From contig CAWIIF010000002.1 in assembly GCA_963836015.1 (NCBI GenBank), positions 310,001-374,000 on the forward strand: a stretch of DNA of 64,000 nucleotides, in the 5' to 3' direction. A model generated the notes under the pieces. It saw only the letters and a list, made by a program, of their open reading frames with translations, was not told the origin of the DNA and did no database searches. A program made the translations under genes and the position numbers. This DNA comes from CAWCDJ01 sp963836015. Lineage in GTDB: Bacteria; Acidobacteriota; Terriglobia; Bryobacterales; Bryobacteraceae. Shown piece after piece: positions 36,637 through 44,411 of this stretch (its first letter is position 1; every line of letters begins with the position of its first letter).

Positions 36637-36732
36637 ATGCGGGAAGTAGCTGCTGGGTTTTGGCTGGTGCTTCGAGATGATTCCTTGCGGACTGCCTTCT
36701 TTGTCCACGCCGTTCATGGGAGAGTCAAATGA
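36637..36732 (+). CDS. Possible 31-residue leader peptide coupled to the RidA gene
   Basis: A short frame starts at the ATG at 36637, 5 nt after a strong GAAGGAGA Shine-Dalgarno, and ends in a TGA that overlaps the RidA start codon (ATGA at 36729-36732). Its sequence, MREVAAGFWLVLRDDSLRTA and eleven more residues, has no recognised domain and no run of regulatory amino acids. The RidA ATG itself has only a modest Shine-Dalgarno (GGGAGAG), so translation of this frame could deliver ribosomes to it. It could also be a chance frame; conservation in relatives would decide. Confidence 0.4.
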   Translation: MREVAAGFWLVLRDDSLRTAFFVHAVHGRVK

Positions 36733-37235
36733 ATCCAACTCCAAAAGAGCAAACAGTGGCCGGCCCCCGGCCGGACAGCGCCGAGCAGCGGTTGATGGAA
36801 CTTGGCATCGACCTGCCGGCGCCACCCGAGCCTTTCGGCAGCTATGTGGAAGCGGTACAGACGGGTAATCTCCTTTTTCTCAGCGGCATGCTTCCCACCG
36901 AGGGCCGCGGCGCGAAATTCACCGGGCGTGTGGGCGCGGAGCTCGATGTGGAAGCGGGCCGCAAGGCGGCTCACCTCGCGGCACTCAACGCCCTCGCTGT
37001 CGCACGCCACCATTTGGGATCGCTCGACAGAGTGACCCGGATCGTCCGCCTGGGCGTTTCGATCGCCACGTCGGGCGATGTCCGCGATCAGCCAAAAGTA
37101 GCCGACGCCGCGTCCGAGCTGCTACAGGACGTCTTCGGAAAAGACAAGAATCCTTGCCGCCTGGTGTATGGCGTGGCCAGCCTTCCGCTCGGCACCCCGG
37201 TCGAGGTGGAAGTCATTTTTGAAGTGTCGGGGTAA
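36729..37235 (+). CDS. RidA/YjgF-family protein
   Basis: RidA-family proteins are small trimeric enzymes that hydrolyse reactive enamine/imine intermediates; other subfamilies have different or unknown substrates. The 168-residue protein shows the family's opening (GNLLFLSGMLPTEG at about 47-60), a helix HLAALNALAVARHHLGSLDR, and the signature end CRLVYGVASLPLGTPVEVEV, where the Arg is in the position of the carboxylate-binding Arg. An N-terminal extension of about 35 residues precedes the domain. It is the first full gene of an operon with an alcohol dehydrogenase 18 bp downstream and an SDR, suggesting a small-molecule oxidation/detoxification pathway. Confidence 0.92.
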   Translation: MNPTPKEQTVAGPRPDSAEQRLMELGIDLPAPPEPFGSYVEAVQTGNLLFLSGMLPTEGRGAKFTGRVGAELDVEAGRKAAHLAALNALAVARHHLGSLDRVTRIVRLGVSIATSGDVRDQPKVADAASELLQDVFGKDKNPCRLVYGVASLPLGTPVEVEVIFEVSG

Positions 37236-37253
37236 CTCAGCATAGGAGGCATC

Positions 37254-38288
37254 ATGCCAGGTACAAAATTCGCCGTAGCGACAATGGAGGCGGCGCAGGT
37301 TCCTAACCCGGGAGCGGATTTCCAGATCGTTGAGCGCGAGATCCCTCAGCCGGATGTAGGGCAGGTACGTATCAAGGTGCAGGCTTGCGGTGTTTGCCAC
37401 AGTGACGCGCTCACGAAAGAAGGCACGTGGCCCGGGATTCAGTATCCCCGTGTTCCCGGTCACGAAGTCGTGGGTATCATCGATGATCTCGGTGCAGGTG
37501 TTTCCGAGTGGAAGCAGGGACAGCGTGTCGGTGTCGGCTGGCACGGCGGCCAGGACGGCACGTGTCGCGCGTGCAGGCGCGGAGATTTTCGCAATTGCCG
37601 GAACCTGAAAATTCCGGGCATCAGCTATGACGGGGGATACCAGCAATACATGCTGGCGCCGGTCGAGGCGCTGGTCGCCATACCCGAAACTCTGGGCGCG
37701 GCCGAAGCAGCGCCGCTGCTCTGCGCCGGAATTACCACCTTTAACGCGCTGCGGCACAGCGGCGCACTTCCGGGTGACCTTGTCGCGGTGTTGGGTATCG
37801 GCGGTCTGGGTCACCTCGGAATTCAGTTCGCGAACAAGTTTGGTTACCAGGTGGCAGCCATTGGGCGCGGGTCCGGGAATGCGGCTCTTGCAAAGAAACT
37901 CGGAGCGAGCGTATACATTGACAGCAAATCAACCAACGCAGCAGAGGCACTGCAAAGACTGGGCGGCGCACAGGTAATTCTGGCGACAGCCCCAAGCTCC
38001 AAGTCGATGTCCGAGCTGATCGACGGTTTGGCGCCGAACGGCAAGCTCATGGTGGTCGGTGTGACATTCGACCCCCTTGAGGTCACACCGGTGCAGCTCA
38101 TTACGGGAAGTCGAACGATTCAAGGCTGGGCGGCGGGAACACCAGCCGATTCCGAGGATACCCTGCGCTTCGCCGAATTGACCGGTGTGCGTCCGATGAT
38201 CGAAACATATCCGCTGGAAAGAGCGGCCGAGGCTTACGCCCGCATGATGAGCGGTAGCGCAGAGTTCCGCGTCGTTCTTACGATGTGA
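37254..38288 (+). CDS. Zinc-dependent medium-chain alcohol dehydrogenase
   Basis: The 344-residue enzyme oxidises an alcohol with NAD(P). The catalytic zinc site is visible as CGVCHSDALTKEG and PGHEVVGIID, with the third ligand Cys in APLLCAGITTFNAL. The dinucleotide motif VLGIGGLGHLGIQFANKFG follows. The structural-zinc lobe reads WHGGQDGTCRACRRGDFRNC. Relatives usually have four cysteines here, and the first is replaced (by Asp in my alignment), so this site may be weakened or empty. Its stop is 9 bp before the SDR start, and it follows the RidA gene by 18 bp, preceded by an AGGAGG Shine-Dalgarno. Confidence 0.93.
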   Translation: MPGTKFAVATMEAAQVPNPGADFQIVEREIPQPDVGQVRIKVQACGVCHSDALTKEGTWPGIQYPRVPGHEVVGIIDDLGAGVSEWKQGQRVGVGWHGGQDGTCRACRRGDFRNCRNLKIPGISYDGGYQQYMLAPVEALVAIPETLGAAEAAPLLCAGITTFNALRHSGALPGDLVAVLGIGGLGHLGIQFANKFGYQVAAIGRGSGNAALAKKLGASVYIDSKSTNAAEALQRLGGAQVILATAPSSKSMSELIDGLAPNGKLMVVGVTFDPLEVTPVQLITGSRTIQGWAAGTPADSEDTLRFAELTGVRPMIETYPLERAAEAYARMMSGSAEFRVVLTM

Positions 38289-38297
38289 GGTCTGAAA

Positions 38298-39011
38298 TTG
38301 ACAGTGATCGTAACCGGCGGCTCGCAAGGCATCGGGGCAGGTCTTGTGAAGGCCTTTCTGGATCGCGGCTACAAGGTAGTGGCGAATTCGCGAAACATTA
38401 CCGGGTCGGGTGCGTTCGAGGCGTCGGATAAGCTGGCGCTGGTTGACGGAAACATCGCGGAACCTGCCACGGCCGCCCGGATTGCCGAAGTCGCCACAAG
38501 CAAATTCGGATCGATTGATGCTCTCGTCAATAACGCCGGCATATTTTTCACGAAACACTTCACGGATTACACGGTCGACGATCTGCGGTCTCTCGTTTCC
38601 GTCAACATCGAAGGGTTTCTGTTCATCACCCAGCTCGCGATCAAGCAGATGTTGGCTCAGAATAGCGGCGGAAGCATTGTCAATATCAGCACGACGCTGG
38701 CGGATCACCCGATCGCCGGAATCAACTCCGCGGTTCCGATGATCACGAAGGGCGGCCTTGAAGCCGTCACACGGAGCCTGGCGATGGAATACGCGCGACA
38801 GGGTATCCGAGTGAACGCCGTCGCGCCGGGCACTGTCGACACGCCTATGCACCAGGATCAGCCGAAGGATGCTCTCAAAAGGCTGCAACCGATGGGACAG
38901 ATAACCACGGTGAAAGACATCGTGGACGCGGTCATCTACCTGACGGAAGCCGGCCAGGTGACCGGGGAGGTGCTGCACGTCGACGGCGGCGCGCACGTTG
39001 GCAAATGGTAA
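38298..39011 (+). CDS. Short-chain dehydrogenase/reductase with atypical active site
   Basis: The 237-residue protein has the classical SDR cofactor motif TGGSQGIGAGL at about residues 6-16, NNAGIFF and the C-terminal VTGEVLHVDGGAHVG. The catalytic region is unusual: Ser is present in IVNISTTLAD, but the usual Y-x3-K is replaced by NSAVPMITKGGLEAVTRSL, where the Lys is kept and the Tyr position holds Pro. Activity may differ from standard alcohol/ketone reduction. It starts with TTG at 38298, preceded by GAGG; no better ATG exists before the glycine motif. It is the last gene of the RidA/dehydrogenase operon and convergent with the PspA operon. Confidence 0.85.
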   Translation: MTVIVTGGSQGIGAGLVKAFLDRGYKVVANSRNITGSGAFEASDKLALVDGNIAEPATAARIAEVATSKFGSIDALVNNAGIFFTKHFTDYTVDDLRSLVSVNIEGFLFITQLAIKQMLAQNSGGSIVNISTTLADHPIAGINSAVPMITKGGLEAVTRSLAMEYARQGIRVNAVAPGTVDTPMHQDQPKDALKRLQPMGQITTVKDIVDAVIYLTEAGQVTGEVLHVDGGAHVGKW

Positions 39012-39044
39012 TCCGTGAAGGCTCCGGGCAGCGGAACCAAAGCC

Positions 39045-39971
39045 CTACCGCCCGCTCTTCACCGGGTGCGTGTCGATCAGCGAGGATTCCTTCAGCCTCC
39101 ACCCGGCCGCCGTTCTCACCCACGTGTCGCGGTTTGACGATGCCACCGAATTCTCGCTCCCCGCACGTGTGCGCGTCGCGACGTTATTCACGAAGACCGT
39201 CGCCGTGTCGCCCGATATCGCCACCGCGGTGACTGTGGACTCCGAGCGGAACTTCATCCCCTTGCGCAGATCGTCCATGATCGGAGCCAGGGCGTCAGCA
39301 AGCGGAAGCCTCTCCGTGCCCAGTACAATTTGCGCCGAGGGCAGCGCGAAACTAGCGACCGCATCCACGTCTCCCGCGCCGTACGCCGCGTCGACCCGCG
39401 CGTAGAGCGCCTGAAGCGCGGCGCGGTCAGCCGCCGTCCGAAGACCGGATATCCCCGCCAGGATGACGAACGATCCGCCGTCGATCCACACCCTGCCCTT
39501 CCCGCGGGAAAGGACACCCAGGCTGATGGTTTTCGCATCCGCCGCCACTTCCCCCGTGATCTCACAAGCCTGCCACTGCCGCGAGGTCACCGGCCGGTCG
39601 CCCATGGTATCGAAGAATCCCAGCCGGCCGCCGGGCAGGTCCACGCGCAGCCAGAGTTGCGCGCGCGCCGCGGAATCGCTTCCCTCCACCCGCAGCCACG
39701 CCCGCAGGCGGACCGCTTTGCCGCGGTAAGGCGCCGCATCGAAGGATTGCTGGAGATTCCCCAGGCTCAGCGGAGGCGGATCCGTGGGCGCCTCTACCAC
39801 CGCACAGGCCGTCGACCGGCACCCCTCTGTACGGGCTCCCGCGGAGTACCCAGTGCTGGATGCCCTGGGCGGCACCGTCCAGCCGGTCAGCCCGGCGGTG
39901 AAATTCAGGTTCGTTTGCGCGGCTAACAGCCCCGGCAGCAGCCAGAGTGCGCCCCGGAGCGCCGCCCTCAT
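39045..39971 (-). CDS. Exported protein with jelly-roll domain and SnoaL/NTF2-like domain
   Basis: The 308-residue protein begins with a signal peptide (RAALRGALWLLPGLLAAQ). Residues about 20-165 look like a carbohydrate-binding-type beta-sandwich (FTAGLTGWTVPPRAS, AVRLRAWLRVEGSD, WQACEITGEVAADAKTISLG). Residues about 175-300 look like a DUF4440/SnoaL-like cone fold (LQALYARVDAAYGAGDVDAV, then RDTWVRTAAGWRLKESSLI). The ATG at 39971 overlaps the previous gene's stop by 4 nt, so it belongs to the PspA operon as its last gene; the longer upstream frame to 40424 overlaps that gene and is rejected. The function is unknown; a periplasmic ligand-binding role is inferred. Confidence 0.72.
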   Translation of the reverse strand: MRAALRGALWLLPGLLAAQTNLNFTAGLTGWTVPPRASSTGYSAGARTEGCRSTACAVVEAPTDPPPLSLGNLQQSFDAAPYRGKAVRLRAWLRVEGSDSAARAQLWLRVDLPGGRLGFFDTMGDRPVTSRQWQACEITGEVAADAKTISLGVLSRGKGRVWIDGGSFVILAGISGLRTAADRAALQALYARVDAAYGAGDVDAVASFALPSAQIVLGTERLPLADALAPIMDDLRKGMKFRSESTVTAVAISGDTATVFVNNVATRTRAGSENSVASSNRDTWVRTAAGWRLKESSLIDTHPVKSGR

Positions 39972-41506
39972 CTTCGGCCAAAGCGGCGGCCCGGCATACT
40001 CCGCATCGGCGGCCGGTACGAGGGAGCAGGCCGGTAGCTGCGCGTGGGAGGCGGCATGGCGCGCTGCGAGCCGCTGCCGTACCGCCGCGGCGCGCTGTCG
40101 ATATCCGGATTGCGCGCCGCCGGGCTGGAATAGCGCGAATCGCGATACCCGCCGCTCTTGCTGGCGTACTGCGAGTCCTTGAATCCGCCGTTCCGCGAGA
40201 ACGTGCTCCCGGAGTACGTGTCCTGCGTCGTGCTGCCCTGCGTTCCGTACTTCTGTCCGGCGCCGGAGCCGCCGTAATAGGTCTGGCCCCGGTCGTGATA
40301 GGTGCGGTATCCGTCCCAGTCCCCGCGATCGAGGGGCCGGTAATTCCGATTGAAAAGCAGATCGCGCAGCAGCGCGTATTGTCCGTACCAAACCCAGAAA
40401 TCGCGGCCGTCGCGATGGTCCCAATACCCGTACTGGTTTCGGCCCTGCGCGGGCGAGGCCATGTAGGCAAACCCGGGCGGCTGGGCAACCCGGTCGGCTT
40501 CCGTATCGTACTTACCCGCCGGCTTGTGCGCGACGGCCATGCCCAGGTCGCCCTTCCGCGTGTCGTATTCGGCTCGCGAAACAGTGACCCATTGATCCTG
40601 CGAAGTAGTCTCGCCGGTCTTCGCGGCGGCATCGGCCAGGTGCGTGGTGACGGTGCGGATCTGCTGCTGGTACTGCCGCGAATCGCCCCGGCCTTTCACA
40701 TCCAGATCCACCAGCAGTTTGTCCCAGCTGGTGTACAACTGGCCGCTCAGCGCCTGAAGCTCGGCGCTCTTCTGCGGCAGCGCCGCGGCCGTCCCGTGCA
40801 TCGTCTCCGCCGCTGAGATCAGCCCGGCGATGTCCACATTTCCCAAATGGCCTGCAGCCGCCTCGCGGCGCCCTTCCGCCGTCGATTGCCACAGGCTCTG
40901 GCTCTGCGCTGCCATGCCGCGCAGGCCGGCCAGGCGGCTCTCGAGATCCGGCTTCTTATCGGGCCAGTCGATTTCCGCCTTCTGCAGCGTGGCCGTGAGC
41001 GGCGCGAAATCGAACGCCTGGATGGCGCGGTAGTCCTGATCCATCCGCGCCAGCTCTTCCGGCAGGTGGCGCTTCAGATCCACCCAATGATCGGCATCTT
41101 TTTGGATGCCGCCGGCCTTCGCGGAGGCCGAGCCGCGCAGCGCCCGGGTCTGTCCCAGCAATTGCTCCACGCGCTCGCGGTCCTGCCGCCGGTTCTGGCG
41201 CTCGAGCGTGGTGAGCTGCTCCACGTCGCGGCTGGCGTTCTGCAGGTCGGCCGATGCCGCCGCAAGCTGGGCCGGCCACTGTGCAGCCGCGGGCACGCCG
41301 CGGAACAACTCCGGCTCGGCCGCCAGGTCGCGGCTGACCGCGTCCCCGGAAGATCGCACTTGCTGCTGCGCGGCGGCCAGCGAGCTTCGCTCGCTGTCGA
41401 TCTGGGCGCGCAGCGATCGCGGCAGGCTGTCCAGCCCGGCGAACGGCACTACCACCATCATGGTGGCCAGCAGGGCGACGCAGAATTTCAGGAATGCACG
41501 GTTCAT
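39968..41506 (-). CDS. Membrane-anchored or exported coiled-coil protein of unknown function
   Basis: A hydrophobic N-terminus (FLKFCVALLATMMVVVPFAG) acts as anchor or signal. Residues about 30-275 are helical and coiled-coil-like (RSLRAQIDSERSSLAAAQQQ, QLTTLERQNRRQDRERVEQL). A middle region (about 340-400) is rich in aromatic residues (YGYWDHRDGRDFWVWYGQYA). The last 110 residues are low-complexity Gly/Ser/Tyr/Arg (YYGGSGAGQKYG...), ending in a Pro/Arg-rich tail. I recognise no named family. It lies 6 bp downstream of the DUF4178-like gene and overlaps the next gene, so it is an integral member of the PspA operon. It may be a periplasmic partner of the PspA membrane-repair system. Confidence 0.72.
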   Translation of the reverse strand: MNRAFLKFCVALLATMMVVVPFAGLDSLPRSLRAQIDSERSSLAAAQQQVRSSGDAVSRDLAAEPELFRGVPAAAQWPAQLAAASADLQNASRDVEQLTTLERQNRRQDRERVEQLLGQTRALRGSASAKAGGIQKDADHWVDLKRHLPEELARMDQDYRAIQAFDFAPLTATLQKAEIDWPDKKPDLESRLAGLRGMAAQSQSLWQSTAEGRREAAAGHLGNVDIAGLISAAETMHGTAAALPQKSAELQALSGQLYTSWDKLLVDLDVKGRGDSRQYQQQIRTVTTHLADAAAKTGETTSQDQWVTVSRAEYDTRKGDLGMAVAHKPAGKYDTEADRVAQPPGFAYMASPAQGRNQYGYWDHRDGRDFWVWYGQYALLRDLLFNRNYRPLDRGDWDGYRTYHDRGQTYYGGSGAGQKYGTQGSTTQDTYSGSTFSRNGGFKDSQYASKSGGYRDSRYSSPAARNPDIDSAPRRYGSGSQRAMPPPTRSYRPAPSYRPPMRSMPGRRFGRR

Positions 41507-41512
41507 TCGCGC

Positions 41513-42148
41513 TTACCCCCGGCGGTAGATGGTGACATCACCGGCCGGAATCCCCGTAAAAAGCGAGACGCTGAACGGCTCGCTTTCCGGTTTGCGGACG
41601 GCCATCAGGCCGGGGCCGTCCTGTTCGCGGAATTCCCAATAGTAGAACCCGGCTGCCTGCGGCTGGTCGTCGCGCTTGGCCTGCACTTCGCGACTCAGCC
41701 GGTACAGCCACACCTTGTTGTCGAACTCGAAGGAGTCCGCCGTATTCTGGCGCTCGTCCATGTCGGCCAGGTCGGCTTCGGAGAGGCCCAGGTCTTCGAG
41801 CGTGATCTTGCGCGGGTCGTGATTGATGGCGACCTCGATCTCCTCGTCGTTGGTCACCCGCATGGTGACGCGCCGCTCGCGGTACGGGCCGCTGACTTCG
41901 TTCCAGGCGTGCGCCCCGGCCTGCATCCAGGTCGTGCGGTCCGCCGTGAAATCGAGATCGGTCATGCCGTCTCCGGCGCCCGAGATCGAAATCGCGTCGC
42001 CGGTGCGGGCGTCGGTCGGCTTCAGGTTGGCCAGGTCCTGCTGGGGTCCCGCGGGAGCGGCCGGGGCGGTCGGTTGTTTCTTGAAGAGTTGCATCAGAAA
42101 TAGAATCACAAGGACGCCGAGAACGGCTTCCACGATTAAAGTGATCAT
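41513..42148 (-). CDS. DUF4178-like membrane-anchored protein of the PspA operon
   Basis: A single N-terminal transmembrane helix (ITLIVEAVLGVLVILFLMQL) is followed by a short Pro/Ala linker and a beta-rich domain. The pattern TGDAISISGAGDGMTDLDF, WNEVSGPYRERRVTMRV and the end FYYWEFREQDGPGLMAVR resembles the DUF4178 family. That family repeatedly co-occurs with PspA homologues in envelope-stress loci. The 211-residue protein presumably sits on the cytoplasmic or periplasmic face of the inner membrane; the orientation cannot be read reliably. It lies 39 bp downstream of pspA. I did not run a profile search, so the family name is from pattern recognition. Confidence 0.75.
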   Translation of the reverse strand: MITLIVEAVLGVLVILFLMQLFKKQPTAPAAPAGPQQDLANLKPTDARTGDAISISGAGDGMTDLDFTADRTTWMQAGAHAWNEVSGPYRERRVTMRVTNDEEIEVAINHDPRKITLEDLGLSEADLADMDERQNTADSFEFDNKVWLYRLSREVQAKRDDQPQAAGFYYWEFREQDGPGLMAVRKPESEPFSVSLFTGIPAGDVTIYRRG

Positions 42149-42187
42149 CGAATCTCCGCAGGGGCCGGGCCGGCCGGCCCCTACCCG

Positions 42188-42973
42188 TTACACGTTCGCC
42201 TTCTCTCCCGATTTCTGAGAAGTCGTGATGCTGGTTCCCGGCGAGGGAAGCTCCTTCGGAAGATACGGAGCCGATGTCTTCGCGCCGCCCTGCCGTTCGG
42301 CCTTCAGGGCCGCCAGTTCGGCGTCCACGCTGTTTCCTCCGAGCGAGGCGAACTGGGCTTCCAGGTCTTCGTCCTTCCCCGCCGAAGCGAGGTCGTCGAA
42401 TGCCTTGGCCGTAGCCTCTTCCTTGGCCACCGTTTCCTCGAACCGGTTCAGCGCTGAAAATGCGTTGTCGGCATTACCCACGCCGGACATGGCCTCGGCC
42501 ACCTTGCGCTGCGCCGCCGCGGCGTTCTTGCGCGCCACCAGGGTGGTTGCCGTGCGCTCGCCCTCTTCGATCTTGCGCTTCAGCTCGATTACCTGCTGCT
42601 TCAGCTTCTCGCTCGTCTGCTGCGCGCTTTCGACCGCCGTCTTCATCGATGCGACCTGCTTGTCGCACTCGGCCTTCTTGCCCAGCGCCTTGCGCGCCAG
42701 GTCCTCGTTCTTGGCGTCCAGCGCCTGCCCCGCGCGCGCTTTCCACTCTTCCGACTGGCGCACATACTTCTGGTACTCGGCATCCAGGCGGTTATAGTTG
42801 CTCATCGCGACCGCCGACGACTGCACCACCTTGTTCAGTTCGCCTTTCATGTCGGCGACCGTCTGCCTCACCGTCGTTTCGAAGGTGGCGTCCTCCAGCG
42901 CATCCACGCCGGCATTTGCCTGTCCGCGGGTGACGCGGCCCATGCGTCCGAAAATTTCCGATAAGAATCCCAT
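42188..42973 (-). CDS. pspA: PspA/IM30-family membrane-stress protein
   Basis: PspA proteins polymerise on damaged inner membrane as ESCRT-III-like rods and preserve the proton gradient. The 261 residues begin GFLSEIFGRMGRVTRGQANA, an amphipathic membrane-binding helix. Long charged helices follow, with almost uninterrupted coiled-coil pattern (YNRLDAEYQKYVRQSEEWKA, QTSEKLKQQVIELKRKIEEG, RFEETVAKEEATAKAFDDLA). The C-terminus has a further helix (VDAELAALKAERQGG) and a short flexible tail. It lies between the YbjN-like and DUF4178-like genes. No PspF-type activator is next to it, although a sigma-54 activator is present elsewhere in the window. Confidence 0.92.
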   Translation of the reverse strand: MGFLSEIFGRMGRVTRGQANAGVDALEDATFETTVRQTVADMKGELNKVVQSSAVAMSNYNRLDAEYQKYVRQSEEWKARAGQALDAKNEDLARKALGKKAECDKQVASMKTAVESAQQTSEKLKQQVIELKRKIEEGERTATTLVARKNAAAAQRKVAEAMSGVGNADNAFSALNRFEETVAKEEATAKAFDDLASAGKDEDLEAQFASLGGNSVDAELAALKAERQGGAKTSAPYLPKELPSPGTSITTSQKSGEKANV

Positions 42974-42987
42974 CTCGATTTCTCCGT

Positions 42988-43431
42988 TTACGCCTTAAGG
43001 TCGCCAAGCAGGCGCCGGGCACTCATTACATCCACCATCAGGAAGTGCACGCACGAGAGTATATCGTCCTGGTCGTCGGCGCCCAGATCCTGAAGCTTGC
43101 AGAAATTATTGAGGGTGACCGCTACATTGCCGGAACCGGCTGCGTAGAGTTGAAAGTAGGATGTGGAAATGCCGTTGTCGGCCGCCAGCATTCGCCGCAT
43201 GACGTCCGTCGTAATGGTGGATTCCGGAACGATGGTGCAGACCAGCGAGAAAAAGACAATCTCGCTCTCCAGGACCGCCTGGATCGTGACTCCGCTCTCC
43301 ACGTCCTTGATCTTGAGGGTATCGGGCGCTGTTTCGGAGATTTCGTATCCCCTCTCCGCGAGCAGCGCGTGAATCTGCCCGGCATGCGGGCTGCTAGTGG
43401 CTGTCATAGCTCTCGGGAACTCCTCTTTCAT
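42988..43431 (-). CDS. YbjN/secretion-chaperone-like protein
   Basis: The 147-residue protein has the alternating alpha/beta layout of YbjN and type III chaperone-like folds (IHALLAERGYEISETAPDTL, VTIQAVLESEIVFFSLVCTI, ISTSYFQLYAAGSGNVAVTL, then a helix FLMVDVMSARRLLGDL). There is no signal peptide. An internal ATG at 43407 (MTATSSPHAG) is an alternative start and would give 139 residues. It is the first gene of the PspA operon, 14 bp before pspA. Similar small proteins head PspA loci in other phyla; I infer a binding or chaperone role. Confidence 0.72.
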   Translation of the reverse strand: MKEEFPRAMTATSSPHAGQIHALLAERGYEISETAPDTLKIKDVESGVTIQAVLESEIVFFSLVCTIVPESTITTDVMRRMLAADNGISTSYFQLYAAGSGNVAVTLNNFCKLQDLGADDQDDILSCVHFLMVDVMSARRLLGDLKA

Positions 43432-43473
43432 TCTACGAGTTCCCTCGAGCGTCTGTTCCGTGAATCGGAGAAG

Positions 43474-44262
43474 CTACCGGACCGCGTGGAAACGGCGGCG
43501 CATCAGGGCCAGGAGCCCGAACCCGGCCATCAGAGTCCAGGACGCGCCCGGTTCGGGAATCGCAAAAGTGTAACGCGGCGTGGGTTCGGAGGCGAAGTTT
43601 CCTGATCCGGCCATGGTCAGGGTATGAAGGAAATGCATCTGCGTGCCGCCGGAGGTACAGCCGGCGCCGGGAGCGGAAAAGATCGTGAAACATGGACTCG
43701 CGCTGGTAAACGCCAAAGCCAGGTTTGCCGAATAGTCGGGCGAGAACGTCAGAAAATCAGAGGTATAGATGATCACATCATCCACCCCCCCGGAATTGTC
43801 GGCCGTCAGGTTCGCAGTGGAGCCCCGCCGCGTGCCGAACAGGCTGGCCGATACCGGGGTCACCGTGACCGTCAGCAGGTTGGTCAATCCCATAAACGGC
43901 GTGTCTCGGGTGAAGCTGACCGAAAGGGAGTTGAACGGTTGGGAGAAGAACGTGCCGAACGTCTGCACCGTCTGGGTTGTCTGGGCCGTCAAGCTGATAT
44001 GCGCGGCCTGGTTCCCCTCCAACGCCGGGTCCAGCGGGTCGATGCCGAGGTAGCTGAACTCGACCGGCTGGGCTGCGGCGTTCAGCGTCCGTAAGGTCCC
44101 GTTAGTTGGATTGTTATTGGAGACCGGGCCGTTTATGAATTGAAAGATATTTCCGCCGAATTCGGAGAATGTCGCGAACGTTATCGTGCTGGCGGATAGC
44201 ACGCCCGAACCGGCCAGCGCCATCGCCCCGAACATTACGAACACACCGCGGATGCTTCTCAT
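43474..44262 (-). CDS. PEP-CTERM exported surface protein
   Basis: The 262-residue protein has a signal peptide (VFVMFGAMALAGSGVLSA), a beta-rich Thr/Ser/Asn-rich body and the C-terminal sorting signal IPEPGASWTLMAGFGLLALM followed by RRRF. Such tails are removed by exosortase; no exosortase gene lies in the window. Two Cys (SPCFTIF and GAGCTSG) could form a disulfide. The ATG at 44262 was chosen because GGGAGG lies 8 nt upstream. The upstream gap 44263-44411 is AT-rich and carries its promoter. It lies 42 bp upstream of the PspA operon on the same strand, so read-through is possible. Confidence 0.88.
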   Translation of the reverse strand: MRSIRGVFVMFGAMALAGSGVLSASTITFATFSEFGGNIFQFINGPVSNNNPTNGTLRTLNAAAQPVEFSYLGIDPLDPALEGNQAAHISLTAQTTQTVQTFGTFFSQPFNSLSVSFTRDTPFMGLTNLLTVTVTPVSASLFGTRRGSTANLTADNSGGVDDVIIYTSDFLTFSPDYSANLALAFTSASPCFTIFSAPGAGCTSGGTQMHFLHTLTMAGSGNFASEPTPRYTFAIPEPGASWTLMAGFGLLALMRRRFHAVR

Positions 44263-44411
44263 CGTCGCTGCCTCCCAGCCGGGTGACACCATCTGCTTCT
44301 GAGAGGCGCTGTCCGGAAGAAATTACAATTATCGCATAAGAAGGTAATAATTGTCTTAAATACTAAATTGAAATGAGTGTGGGAGTACGTTCCTATTGCG
44401 GGCTATTTCAA

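Noticed and set aside
39972..40424. Upstream extension of the jelly-roll/SnoaL-like gene
   Set aside because: The extended frame lies entirely within the coiled-coil protein gene and encodes Arg/Pro-rich sequence without features; the ATG at 39971 begins a clear signal peptide.
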